From: Myotis daubentonii
Lineage: Eukaryota; Chordata; Mammalia; Chiroptera; Vespertilionidae
Direction of reading: 5' to 3'
Assembly (NCBI RefSeq): GCF_963259705.1
Contig: NC_081844.1
Location: 32,287,341 to 32,351,340, forward strand
Length of the DNA: 64,000 bases
Shown: in pieces, positions 22,340 to 35,900 of the stretch
Position numbering within the stretch: the stretch's first letter is position 1
Layout: every line of letters starts with the position of its first letter
Translations under genes and position numbers: made by a program
The notes under the pieces: model-generated
Seen by the model: the letters and a program-made list of their open reading frames with translations, nothing else
The model's database searches: none
Told to the model about the DNA's origin: nothing

Positions 22340-23430
22340 ACGTCTCCAGGTCACCTCCACCTTCCAGGCACAGCCCTCTTGGCCACACGGTGCCTACCCG
22401 CTCTGGACAGGCCTGGCCAAGAGAACCCTTGCCCCAGAGTTTAAGATACAGATGTGGGTTCAGGGAGCTCTGTGCTAGGTCTACATAAGGGGGGACCCCA
22501 CAGCCAGGCCCACAGCAGGGCTGGGGAGGACGGTCCGGTGAGGGGCAGGCAGCTGTTCCCACTAAGAACAGGCCACCTGGGCCTTGGGGAGAAGGGTCAG
22601 GGTGCTGCCTGACCCCTCGCTCCACTGACTGGTCCTCTTTGCAGGGGGCGGACGGGGGGCCGGGGGGTAAAAACTGGCAAAAGGCAGGACCCCTTGCTCC
22701 AGGGAAGAAAATGGACTTTTCAGACCAAATGAAGAGGAGACAGCCACCCATCCTGCTCAATGATGAAGGACCCTTTCCAAATTCCTACTGCAACCAAAAC
22801 GACCACTAGGGCCTTTCTGAAGAATTACCGGACAGGCTGAGAAGGCCAGCCTTCCTCGTGGCCCAGGCTTTCCACATTGCTAACAGCCGGCCTGAGTGGC
22901 AAGTAGGACAGGGCACACCTGCCTTTCAGTCCTCAAGGTCATGTGGACAAGAAAGGGTTGCCAGCAGCTGTGTCCCAACAGAAACCAGCTCCTGTCAAAC
23001 TGCAAACCCAGCCTGGCCAGTAAAGAAGTCCAGCACGGGACTGACCACGGGCCAAGGGCAGACAGCGGCTGCTGCACACTGTGGGCAGCCTCAGCCCCAC
23101 ATTCCCCAGCACTGCCCGGGGACGAGGGTTTTCCCAGAACCGTGCTAGGTGACAGGCTGGCAGGAAACACACCTCTTGGTGAGCGACCCTGGCGCCCCAG
23201 CTCCACACGCCCCACCCCCTGCTGCAGTCACTCCAACAGCTCAGCGGTCTCCCAGGGACCCACACGGTGACAATCCAGAATGCTCCAGCACAGACGGAGC
23301 TGCCAGCAACTGCCCTGTCCCCCAGGCTGATCGCCAGGTCAGGGCTTAATGAGAGCTCTTCTTAGGGACCCACACCGATCACAAGGTGGAACCGACGTTC
23401 CACTATTCCGCGCAGAAAGGACAGGCGTCA
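22340..23430. other. Region downstream of THOP1, nothing recognised
   Basis: No exon or named repeat. Many overlapping open frames result from high GC content. Confidence 0.35.
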
Positions 23431-23439
23431 GAGAACAGA

Positions 23440-23801
23440 GCAGTCTCTTTTTTCCTTTTTTTTTAATGGATGAATTTCAAAGAACCCATCCCTTTCCTAG
23501 GACAAATGACCAGGAAGGGGTTATATTAGTGCAACAAAGAGGAAGGCTTGCCCGGACACAAGCGCTCCCCGGACATCTTGAGGACGAGCTCTCTTCAGCC
23601 CAGGCTGGCCACTGAGTGGGGTCATGGACACTGGCTATGAGAAGTGACCAGAGAGAACGGCCCCTCTCTCACCCTGCCCCACCCTCCCCGGGACGCTGAG
23701 CTGGAGGCCACCGTCTCCCACCGTTTCCAGGCTGGGAGCTAAGGCACCAGGGCAGCGGGAGCTAGAGCCCCCATCCAGGGCTGGCGGGACCCCCGGGCGC
23801 A
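23440..23801 (-). other. THOP1: THOP1 3' untranslated region (inferred)
   Basis: Sequence between the THOP1 stop (23802) and an ATTAAA polyadenylation-signal variant, read on the minus strand at about 23461-23466 (TTTAAT on plus). The transcript end at about 23440 is an estimate; the length of about 360 nt is plausible but not tested. Confidence 0.5.
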
Positions 23802-23957
23802 TCAGCAGGCCAGCAGCTTGCTGCCCTCCACCTGCAGGCCTTTGCTCAGGAGGAAGGCGTCCTGCTTGGGGTCACGACCCAGGAAGAGCTTCAGCATGAC
23901 GCTGGCATCCTCGGAGCCACCCGGTCTCAGGATGCAGCTTCTGTAGTCCAAGCCGAC
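23802..23957 (-). CDS. THOP1: THOP1 coding exon 13 (C-terminus)
   Basis: Residues 637-687. Begins [19 protein letters not shown] after an acceptor CCCCCTGCAG and ends KLLAC with TGA at 23804-23802. Confidence 0.95.
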   Translation of the reverse strand, partial: VGLDYRSCILRPGGSEDASVMLKLFLGRDPKQDAFLLSKGLQVEGSKLLAC

Positions 23958-26900
23958 CTGCAGGGGGGAAGGGGGGCGGGGCTGGTCCAGGGTCCTCCAG
24001 CATCCCTCCCCGGCTCCCAGGGAGCCTATGGGCGCCCACATCAACATCACGAGGGAGTGTGGGCTGACACTTTGATGGGGATCTCAGAGCAAGTGTGTAA
24101 GTGTGTGTGTGTAAGACTGAACGTGCACACAGTGTGCCCGCAGGAACCCTGTCCTGAGCCTCTGCTGTGACTAAACAAAGGGCTGGGAAACTGGCTGAGC
24201 CCCGAGCCCCACAGGGTCTCAGGTGGAGGCCTGAAGAGCCAAAGGAGGGCCCGACTCTGCCCGGTGCCCTGCCCTGCCAGGGCTGCTGCACAGGCTCTCA
24301 GGCCCGAGGCCAAGGGCAACTGTTCTCGGTCCTGGGCAGTAGGGAGCAGCACTGGACGTCCTCCCCTCACCTTGCCATTGAGGACGCCCTCCTGCTTGAA
24401 GCGTGTGTGGAACATGTCCATGGAGTACACCTCGCTCCACAGGTAGCCGTAGTATTGTGCGTCGTAGCCGCCCGCCAGGTGGCCAAAGGTCGCAGGCATG
24501 TTGGTCCCTGGGAAGACACATGGGGCTATTGCTGTGCCCTGGCCTGGTCCCCGACTCCCCCTAATAAGAGGGGGTTTCAGAGCAGCCACATCAGAGATAC
24601 TCGCACCTGGAAGGGGGAACCTGCCCTGAAACTCCCAGAAAGCAGGGCCAGGGGACTTGGCCAGAGGAACTCAATCAGCCTGGGCCTGGCAGCTGCTGAC
24701 GTGCAGGGGGCTCACCTGCAGCATTTCAACAACGCAAGCTGCCACCGCCCAGGGTTCAATGTTGGGAGGCCCTGGGGTAAGGCAAGGCTCGCCCACACCA
24801 CAGAGAACATGTGTCGATTAAGACACTTTTGAGCCCTAACCGGTTTGGCTCAGTGGGTAGAGCGTCAGCCTGCGGACTGAAGGGTCCCAGGTTCGATTCC
24901 CCTCAAGGGCATGTACCTTGGCTGCGGGCACATCCCCAGTAGGGGGTGTGCAGGAGGCAGCTAATCGATGTTTCTCTCTCATCAATGTTTCTAACTCTCT
25001 ATTCCTCTCCCTTCCTCTCTGTAAAAAATCAATAAAACATTAAAAAAAAGAGACACTTTTGAAGGGTTTTTAAATGCTCAAGAAACAGTAAACCAATGCA
25101 ACGCTATTTACATTAAATCTCAATTACCTTCATATATGTTTATTGAGTGTGCTCATATGTACATATGTACAAGGACACACAGGCACACGGAGGATACACA
25201 TCAAAACCTTGTCTACTGCCCTAACCGGTTTGGTTCAGTGGATAGAATGTTGGCCTGCAGACTATAGGGTCCCAGGTTCGATTCCGGTCAAGGGCATGTA
25301 CCTTGGTTGTGGGCACATCCCCAGTAGGGGGTGTGTGCAGGAGGCAGCTAATCGATGTTTCTCTCTCATCAATGTTTCTAACTCTCTATTCCTCTCCCTT
25401 CCTCTCTGTAAAAAATCAATAAAATATATTCTTAAAAAACAAAAATAACCTTGTCTACTGTCATCCCCGGAGTATGAGATCACTCGTATTTCCTGCGCCT
25501 CCTGGCTTTTCACAAAGCCGTGTGTGGGAGGTCGCCCCGAGGAGGCGCAGGAAGGCACCGTGGACATGGAAGGGACTCGCAGCCAGTGAGGAAGGATGGA
25601 GTCACCCACACCAGCTGCCCATCAGGCTCCGCACGGGAGCCAAGGTCTGGGAGCGCAAAGCAGGAGGGAGGCCAGGGGCCGCCTGCTTCTCTCCGGTCAG
25701 CTGAACCTATAAACTTTCCCAACTCCCTTCATGCGGCGCGAGGTCTTTTCTGACCCAGAGGACAGAGACCCCCTAACCTCCAAGGTGGGCCAGGCCCACG
25801 GGCAGCTACCTGGCGTGGCTGGGACCCCAAGGATCTCCTGGCAGAGGCGGGAATACTCCTCGGCTGGCTCGGCGGCCTTCTGCGTGTGCAGGGCCTGGTC
25901 CACCTTGGCCAGGACGATCTGGCGCAGGTTGAAGAGACCTAGTCAAGAGGAAGGAGATGGGAGGCTGGCCCCGTGCTCTGCCCAGCCCTCCAGTCGGGGC
26001 GGCCCAGAAATCCCCGCGGGCATACCCGGACCTCGCAGGATGCAGCGTGGGCACCAAGAACTCCCCTATTTCCCTGGCCTCAGGGTCGGAGGGATGGGGG
26101 CTACAGGTGGCCCCCGGGCTGGCCAGGGCCTCACAGAGGCGGGGCGCGTTAGGACACACCTGTGTTGGCCTGCCGGGACTTGATGAGCTTCTCGAGCAGC
26201 TCCTGGGGGATGGCGCTGCCCGTCCTGTAATGCTGCGACATCCGGAGCAGCGGCTCCTTCTCCCAGACCCAGTTCTCCAGCATCTGAGAAGGCGCCTCCA
26301 CAAAGTCACGCTCCACATGCGTCCCGCTGAACATGGCAAACTCCGCCTGTGGGGATGAGGCAGAGAGCCCAGGCATGCCATACCCTGCTTGGCCAGCTCC
26401 CGTCCACCTGGCCTTATCCGGCACACAGGTCACGGCACACCTGGGCGGGTGGATAACATCCTAGGCGGGGCCTTTCCTCCCCGACACCATGAGGCGTGGC
26501 CGAGGATGGGGACTATCGCGTTTCCCTGGGCAGCTGCTGGCTGACCTGTCTCAGCCAGGGACACACTGGGAGGCAGAGAGCACCCATGTCCCCTGCTGGC
26601 CACCCAGCTTCCCTCTCCCACCCACGAAGCCAACACTCTCAAAAAGCCTGTCCCCCAAAGGCCAAAGCCTGGAAACAGTGGAATCTGATGACAGATGCTG
26701 GAAGGTACACTGTATTCTTGTCCATTTTTGGGTGTCTGAGATTTTTCCTGAAAAATAGCACTTGATCCAATGCAGCCAAAACCTGGGTCTGGCAGCTAAT
26801 CAGCCAAACAAGCTGCTGAGAGACTTAACCAGTTAAGTGCCACGATACTTTGAATTTAATTAAAGAAGGCCCGCCGCTTGCATCTATAGACCCTTGTGGC

Positions 26901-29900
26901 AGCTAACTGGTTAAGGAGCCCTATCCTGGCCCTCGGTGAGGCAGGGGGCCTGGGAGAGGAGGGCACATGGTCACATTCATAGTGGCCCATCCACACTCTG
27001 GAACATGACTCGGCCATGAAAAGGAGTGAGGCACCGACACTCACTGCAACATGGACGGACCTTGCACACATGATGCTCAGTGAGAGGCCAGATACAAAAG
27101 GCCACACAGTGTGTGAGTCCATCAGTGTGATATGTCCAGGACAGGCACATCCAGAGAGAGAGAGTGGATTAGTGGCTGCCAGGGGCTGGGGAGAGGGTGG
27201 ACAGAGTGGGGAGTGACAGCTAATGGGCAAGGATCTTTTGGGGGCGATGGAATGTTACAGAACTGGACAGTGACGATGGCTGTACAGCTTGGTGAACTGA
27301 CTAGAAATCACTGAGCACCCAGTTCCCACCCACTCCCATTAGGCCCCAAGCACATTTTTGTTATCAGGAGGAAGGGCTGACTGTGTGAGAGGGGCCATGC
27401 GCACCGCTGGGTCCCGTGGCCCGGACACCAGGCTGGGGCCCAGAACACCCAGGTGAGTCCTGTCTCTGCCACTGAGGGCCTCCATGGGGAAGCTGCTTCA
27501 ACTTCCTAAGGTTCCATGTCTGCCTTGCGCCCTCCTCACTGGGCTGAGTGTGCACTGAACCCAGAGCCGCCTCTCACTGGGCTGAGTGAGTGTGCGCTGA
27601 ACCCAGAGCCGGCTCTCACTGGGCTGAGTGAGTGTGCACGGAATCCAGAGCCGCCTCTCACTGGGCTGAGTGAGTGTGCACGGAATCCAGAGCCGCCTCT
27701 CACTGGGCTGAGTGAGTGTGCACAGAATTCAGAGCCGGCTCTCACTGGGCTGAGTGAGTGTGCACAGAACCCAGAGCCGCCTCTCACTGGGCTGAGTGAG
27801 TGTGCACGGAATCCAGAGCCGCCTCTCACTGGGCTCAGTGAGTGTGCACGGAATCCAGAGCCACCTCTCACTGGGCTGAGTGAGTGTGCACGGAATCCAG
27901 AGCCGCCTCTCACTGGGCTGAGTGAGTGTGCACGGAATCCAGAGCCGCCTCTCACTGGGCTGAGTGAGTGTGCACAGAATCCAGAGCCGGCTCTCACTGG
28001 GCTGAGTGAGTGTGCACAGAACCCAGAGCCGCCTCTCACTGGGCTGAGTGAGTGTGCACAGAATCCAGAGCCGCCTCTCACTGGGCTGAGTGAGTGTGCA
28101 CAGAATCCAGAGCCACCTCTCATTGGGCTGAGTGAGTGTGCACAGAATCCAGAGCCGCCTCTCACTGGGCTGAGTGTGCACAGAATCCAGAGCCGCCTCT
28201 CACTGGGCTGAGTGAGTGTGCACAGACTCCAGAGCCGCCTCTCACTGGGCTGAGTGAGTGTGCACAGAATCCAGAGCCGCCTCTCACTGGGCTGAGTGTG
28301 CACAGAATCCAGAGCCGCCTCTCACTGGGCTGAGTGTGCACAGAATCCAGAGCCGCCTCTCACTGGGCTGAGTGAGTGTGCACAGAATCCAGAGCCGGCT
28401 CTCACTGGGCTGAGTGTGCACAGAATCCAGAGCCGCCTCTCACTGGGCTGAGTGTGCACAGAACCCAGAGCCGCCTCTCATTGGGCTGAGTGAGTGTGCA
28501 CTGAATCCAGAGCCGGCTCTCACTGGGCTCAGTGAGTGTGCACAGAATCCAGAGCTGCCTCTCACTGGGCTGAGTGAGTGTGCACAGAATCCAGAGCTGC
28601 CTCTCACTGGGCTGAGTGAGTGTGCACAGAATCCAGAGCCGCCTCTCACTGGGCTGAGTGAGTGTGCACAGAACCCAGAGCCGCCTCTCACTGGGCTGAG
28701 TGAGTGTGCACTGAATCCAGAGCCGGCTCTCACTGGGCTCAGTGAGTGTGCACAGAATCCAGAGCCGCCTCTCACTGGGCTGAGTGAGTGTGCACAGAAC
28801 CCAGAGCCGCCTCTCACTGGGCTGAGTGAGTGTGCACAGAATCCAGAGCCGCCTCTCACTGGGCTGAGTGAGTGTGCACAGAATCCAGAGCTGCCTCTCA
28901 CTGGGCTGAGTGAGTGTGCACAGAATCCAGAGCTGCCTCTCACTGGGCTGAGTGAGTGTGCACAGAATCCAGAGCCGCCTCTCACTGGGCTCAGTGAGTG
29001 TGCACAGAATCCAGAGCTGCCTCTCACGGGGCTGAGTGAGTGTGCACGGAATCTAGAGCCGCCTCTCACTGGGCTGAGTGAGTGTGCACGGAATCCAGAG
29101 CCGCCTCTCACTGGGCTGAGTGAGTGTGCACGGAATCCAGAGCCGCCTCTCACTGGGCTGAGTGAGTGTGCACAGAATCCAGAGCCGCCTCTCACTGGGC
29201 TCAGTGAGTGTGCACAGAATCCAGAGCCACCTCTCACTGGGCTGAGTGAGTGTGCACAGAATCCAGAGCCGCCTCTCACTGGGCTGAGTGTGCACAGAAT
29301 CCAGAGCCGCCTCTCACTGGGCTCAGTGAGTGTGCACAGAATCCAGAGCCGCCTCTCACTGGGCTGAGTGAGTGTGCACAGAATCCAGAGCCGCCTCTCA
29401 CTGGGCTGAGTGTGCACAGAATCCAGAGCCGCCTCTCACTGGGCTGAGTGTGCACAGAATCCAGAGCCGCCTCTCACTGGGCTGAGTGAGTGTGCACAGA
29501 ATCCAGAGCCGGCTCTCACTGGGCTGAGTGTGCACAGAATCCAGAGCCGCCTCTCACTGGGCTGAGTGTGCACAGAACCCAGAGCCGCCTCTCACTGGGC
29601 TGAGTGAGTGTGCACTGAATCCAGAGCCGGCTCTCACTGGGCTCAGTGAGTGTGCACAGAATCCAGAGCTGCCTCTCACTGGGCTGAGTGAGTGTGCACA
29701 GAATCCAGAGCTGCCTCTCACTGGGCTGAGTGAGTGTGCACAGAACCCAGAGCCGCCTCTCACTGGGCTGAGTGAGTGTGCACTGAATCCAGAGCCGGCT
29801 CTCACTGGGCTCAGTGAGTGTGCACAGAATCCAGAGCCGCCTCTCACTGGGCTGAGTGAGTGTGCACAGAACCCAGAGCCGCCTCTCACTGGGCTGAGTG

Positions 29901-32900
29901 AGTGTGCACTGAATCCAGAGCCGGCTCTCACTGGGCTCAGTGAGTGTGCACAGAATCCAGAGCTGCCTCTCACTGGGCTGAGTGAGTGTGCACAGAATCC
30001 AGAGCTGCCTCTCACTGGGCTGAGTGAGTGTGCACAGAATCCAGAGCCGCCTCTCACTGGGCTGAGTGAGTGTGCACAGAACCCAGAGCCGCCTCTCACT
30101 GGGCTGAGTGAGTGTGCACTGAATCCAGAGCCGGCTCTCACTGGGCTCAGTGAGTGTGCACAGAATCCAGAGCCGCCTCTCACTGGGCTGAGTGAGTGTG
30201 CACGGAACCCAGAGCCGCCTCTCACTGGGCTCAGTGAGTGTGCACGGAATCCAGAGCCGGCTCTCACTGGGCTCAGTGAGTGTGCACAGAATCCAGAGCC
30301 GCCTCTCACTGGGCTGAGTGAGTGTGCACAGAATCCAGAGCTGCCTCTCACTGGGCTGAGTGAGTGTGCACAGAATCCAGAGCCGCCTCTCACTGGGCTC
30401 AGTGAGTGTGCACAGAATCCAGAGCTGCCTCTCACTGGGCTGAGTGAGTGTGCACGGAATCTAGAGCCGCCTCTCACTGGGCTGAGTGAGTGTGCACGGA
30501 ATCCAGAGCCGCCTCTCACTGGGCTGAGTGAGTGTGCACGGAATCCAGAGCCGCCTCTCACTGGGCTGAGTGAGTGTGCACAGAATCCAGAGCCGGCTCT
30601 CACTGGGCTGAGTGAGTGTGCACAGAACCCAGAGCCGCCTCTCACTGGGCTGAGTGAGTGTGCACAGAATCCAGAGCCGCCTCTCACTGGGCTCAGTGAG
30701 TGTGCACAGAATCCAGAGCCACCTCTCACTGGGCTGAGTGAGTGTGCACAGAATCCAGAGCCGCCTCTCACTGGGCTGAGTGTGCACAGAACCCAGAGCC
30801 GCCTCTCACTGGGCTGAGTGAGTGTGCACTGAATCCAGAGCCGGCTCTCACTGGGCTCAGTGAGTGTGCACAGAATCCAGAGCTGCCTCTCACTGGGCTG
30901 AGTGAGTGTGCACAGAATCCAGAGCTGCCTCTCACTGGGCTGAGTGAGTGTGCACAGAATCCAGAGCCGCCTCTCACTGGGCTGAGTGAGTGTGCACAGA
31001 ACCCAGAGCCGCCTCTCACTGGGCTGAGTGAGTGTGCACTGAATCCAGAGCCGGCTCTCACTGGGCTCAGTGAGTGTGCACAGAATCCAGAGCTGCCTCT
31101 CACTGGGCTGAGTGTGCACAGAATCCAGAGCTGCCTCTCACTGGGCTCAGTGAGTGTGCACAGAATCCAGAGCCGCCTCTCACTGGGCTCAGTGAGTGTG
31201 CACAGAATCCAGAGCTGCCTCTCACTGGGCTGAGTGAGTGTGCACAGAATCCAGAGCCGCCTCTCATTGGGCTCAGTGAGTGTGCACAGAATCCAGAGCC
31301 GGCTCTCACTGGGCTCAGTGAGTGCGCACGGAATCGAGCCGGCTCTGTGTCTGGGTCCTGCAACATGTGCTCTGGCTGTCATCGCTGGCTTTCACAGGAT
31401 CATGCATGTTTCTTAATGTGAGCTAGCAGGAGATGAGGCTGGCATGAACACTACTCTAAGCATGTTACATATGTATATTATCTTCACTAACCTAACAGTT
31501 CTCTGAGAGCTATTATGGGCTGACTGTGTCTCTCCAAAATTCATATATTGGAATCCTGACCTTCAAGACCTCAGAATATGACTATGCGTGGAGATGGGAT
31601 CTTTAAGAGGTGATTAAATGAGGTCACTAGGATAGGCCCTAATCCAATATGACCACTGTCTTACAAGAAAAGATCAGAGCACAGACACACACAGAGGGAC
31701 AATCACGTGAGGACATGTGGAAAAGCTGGCATCTACACACCCAGGAGAGAGCTCACCAACCTGCCCACACACTGACCCTGGACTTCTAGCCTCCAGCACC
31801 AGGACATCAGACATTTCTGTTGTGTAAGCCACCCCCGTGGGGCTTTGTGATGGAAATGAATTCAACAGGGTGTTACCCTATCCATGGCCATGCCACATGA
31901 AGAATCCAACACGGAGAAAACTGCCTCCAGACCCACTAACCACCAGGCGCAGGGGGGTGCCCCTGCCCTTCTTCCCTGCCAGCCCCTGGCCCCACACCCA
32001 CCTGAGAGCAGAGCTGGTGCATCACATGCCCAAACTCATGGAAGTAGGTCTCCACCTCATCATGCTGCAGCAGGGAGGGGGCATCCGGGGTGGGCTTGGT
32101 GAAGTTGGCCACCATGGCCGCGATGGCGATCTGGCGGCTCCCGTCTTGTCGCAGACAGCCTGGCTGCAGGCCAAAGCAGGCTGCGTGCCCATACTTGCCT
32201 TCCCTGGGGATTATGGGGGGAGGGAGGGGGCAGGGTCAGGCCTGGCTGGGGGTCTGCTCTGCTTGCTAACTGGCCCAGAGGGGTAGCGACCCCAGGCTGG
32301 TCCCCAATTCTGCCACTCCCTGACCCTGCATCCCTCCATCAACCCACCTGCCAGCTGAGGCTAACAGACACCCTGAGGGCTCTCAGCAGAGGAGGGAGTG
32401 CACACATCCCCAGAGGTATGAACGCTCCTGGCCCCCACCCTTCCGCCCCAGCTCACACGCACCGGGGGTAGAGGTCCAGGTAGAATTTCCCGATGACCGT
32501 TCCTGAGGCCGTGTCCCTCACTGAGTACAGCTTCACGTCTTCGTGCCACACAGCGGCGTGCTCCTCCAGGTCAAAGGTCAGCCCCAGCAACTCCTGGTAG
32601 ATGCCCAGCAGCCCCCTGGTGACCACCTGCATGGGGAAGTACTCCTTGAGCAGGTTCTGGTCCACGCTGTAGCACGTCTCCTCCACCTGGTTCATGTAGT
32701 AGCGCATGTCCCAGGCATTGATCCGCCCATCGAAGTCCAGGCCCCGCTTCTCACACTCGGCCTTCTTCAGCTCCAGGATCACCGCCCGCTCCTGCTCCCC
32801 AAGGGGCTTCAGCTTCTGTGCCAGCTCGTCTGGGGGTACAGAGGGGAAAGGCAAGGCTACCTCCCTGCAGCGGGCACACCAGAGCTGCCCATTCTCACCC

Positions 32901-35900
32901 CCACTTGCTGGCCTTGGCTTTCTCCAGCTCTCAGGGCCCCGGTGCCCCGCACGGGAAGAACGGGCCTGAGACAAAAGCTTGAGGGAGGCCAGCACCGTGT
33001 CACCCACCGCAGCCCCGGGAGAGATCACAGGTCTGGCTTTCACAAGGAGGAAACAACAGCCACATGTGAGCCGCTTTATCCAGGCCTCACACCCCGAAGG
33101 GCAGAGCAGGGCCAGGTGCAGGCCTCGCCTCAGAGCCCCAATGCTCAGCCGTGAGATTAGGATCCCTCAGGTCAAACACAGGGGTCAGAGGCGTCATAGG
33201 GACGCCCACCTCAGAGTGGACAGGACGGGGCTCTCAGAAGCACCATTTCGCCACAGTCAAGAACAGCACACGGGAGGCGGAGGAAGGCGGTTACCTAGGA
33301 AAGTGGCCACCGTCTGGCTGGTCTTGGCCATGTTCATCTCCAGGACGTAGTCGGCGTGCGTACCAAAGCCCAGCAGGCTGGACTTCTGGGCCCGCAGGGT
33401 CACCAGCTCCCGGAGGATGGCACAGTTCTCCTGGAACCGACAAGCGGGCGGGCCTGTGGGTGCCGCTCCCGCCTGAGGGGATCCCAGGCCAGCACCCTGC
33501 CCCCTAATGGGCCTCAGCAGCTGCAGGGCTGCTCAGGCCCTGGCTGGCTCCCTCCCCACCTGCTTTCCCGCCCTCCTGCCCTCGGCCTGGGTCTCTACAC
33601 TCTTGTTTCTGTCCTGGCACACGAGCTGTCACCCTTGGCTCCTTTGGAAACACAAAGGGTGTGAACCATGAAGGGTGCCGAAGCCGAGTGGAAAGCAATG
33701 TGGGGTGGGGCTCTCCAGGGCGGCCTCCAGCAGGCACTGTGCACCGGGGGCCCCCACCCAGGGCCTGGTCCAGGGCTCAAGGCTGCACCACATCTCTACC
33801 GGCACCTCCGGGCAGCCAACCCAGCCAGCCAAGCTCATGGGGCCAACACAACATGAAACCCGTCGGATTCACTTGCACGGAGAGACAGAGTCCATTCAGA
33901 ACAGAGCACTCCCACTGGCACGGCCGGTGCACAGGAAAGAAACTACACTGGGAAGGTGAGTGGAGAGCTTCCAGTCACATGAGGGGACTCAAGGGGGGGG
34001 GGGGGCAGCAGTGCCAGTCAGCATGCCCTGTCCCCTGGGACCTGGACTCTGCCTATTCCTCCCTCCCCTTTTCCCCGCCCCGCTCTGCCTCAGGTCAAGC
34101 CTGGGGGCCAGGATGGGAATGGAGACAAGGGGACGCTAACCCCTATCCAGTCCTGAGCTCGAGACCCTCTAACCCAGTGGTTCTCCACCTTCCCAGTGCC
34201 GCGGCCCTTTAATACAGTTCCTCATGTTGTGGTGACCCCCAGTTTCATTGTTACAAATTGAACATAATTAAAGCATAGTGATTAATCACAAAACAATATG
34301 TAATTATATATGTGTTTTCCGATGATCTTAGGCGACCCCTGTGAAAGGGTTGTTTGACCCCCAAAGGGGTTGCGACCCACAGGCTGAGAACCGCTGCTCT
34401 AAATTCACTGCTTAGGCGGGAACATGGGGGACAGCTGAAGAAAAGAGGGCGTCGGTGAGATTTAAGTGGGAGGAGACGCACGACAGAAGCGGGATGAGCT
34501 CGGGACAGACGCTCTAACCAGCGGTTCTCAACCTTCCGAATGCCGAGACCCTTTAACACAGTTCCTCATGTTGTGGTGACCCCCAACCATAAAATTATTT
34601 TCGTTGCTCCTTCATAACCGTAATGTTGCTACTGTTATGAATCGTAATGTAAATATCTGATATGCAGGATGTATTTTCACTGTTCACGACCCACAGGTTG
34701 AGAACCGCTGCCACCCCCTGCTCTGAGCAGACAGAACAGGCCCAGCACCTCCCAGTTCCAGACACGACTGTTCCAAGGACAGAGCCTGAGGCGGAGCCCC
34801 GCAGCCGGACCCTGGCACCGCCCTCACCTCCTTGCATCGACAGTTGAAGGCTTCCTCCACCTTCCTTCTGGTCTCAGGGACGTGGCATTTCTTCAGGAGA
34901 GGAAAATAGTGAGGGTACTTGAGGGTGACTTTGAATTTCTCATCCTCAGTCTTCTCCAGAGAGTTCAGGAAGTCCTCAGGAAGGCCTCCTGTGAACCACA
35001 TTGGGGGGCTTTTAAAGACCAGCGCAGACACGGCGGGAGGGCTGAGCTGGGAATGGGACCCAGCAGCCCTGACTATGCCCCCACTAGGCAGCAACGCCCC
35101 TCCCCAGTGGCCGAACCTGCTGCGACGGCCCCCACTCCTGACCTGTCCCTCCATGTCAGGGAACTGGGTGCAATGCCCTCGGACTGGCGCCTTCAGGGTT
35201 CCTACCTCACGGGAAAGGACGGAATGAGCCTAGAACATCTTGTGTCAAAAAGAAGGTGCTCATGCCCAGGCGGTGTAGCTCAGTGGTTGAGCATCGACCT
35301 ATGAACCAGGAGGTCAGGGCACAGGCTCAGGTTTCGGGCTTGATCCCTAGTGTGGGGCACGCAGGAGGCAGCCAATCAATGATTCTCTCTCATCATTGAT
35401 GTTTCTATCTCTCTATCCCTCTCCCTTCCTCTCTGTCTAAAAATCAATAAAACATATTAATTTAAAAAAAAAAAGGTGCTCAAAGACTAACAGGGATATG
35501 GCATGCTTGAATCGGCCCCTTAAAGTCATACTAGGACAACCTTAGCATCAACATAAATAATGACAGCAGTAGACCATAACCCGTTGAATGAAGTAGGATT
35601 TATAGTCCACACTGATATAGATAAATAAATCAATAAATGGGGGTAAGGGAAAGCTCTGACTTATGACAACTCAACTAACACATGTACAGAGATGGATGGA
35701 GTTAGAAAGCCCCCATGGGTGCTGCACTGGGGGTGGGAATGTGGTGGGCGGTGGTCTCAAAGCTTCTCTCGAGAAATTACTGATCATGAAGGGAAAGCTG
35801 GTCATGTCACAATGGCCACAGCTGGCAGACCATCACCTAATCAGTAATTAAGATTCATGGGCAGGGAGGGAGCAGTAAGGATACATATAGAAAGGGATAT

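Noticed and set aside
27530..31345. CRISPR-like array
   Set aside because: Units are contiguous, with no unique spacers, and the genome is mammalian.
27516..31421. Very long open reading frames on both strands (up to over 500 codons)
   Set aside because: They are produced by the 42-bp tandem unit, a multiple of three without stops in several frames; 38-bp units break them, and they lie in a THOP1 intron.
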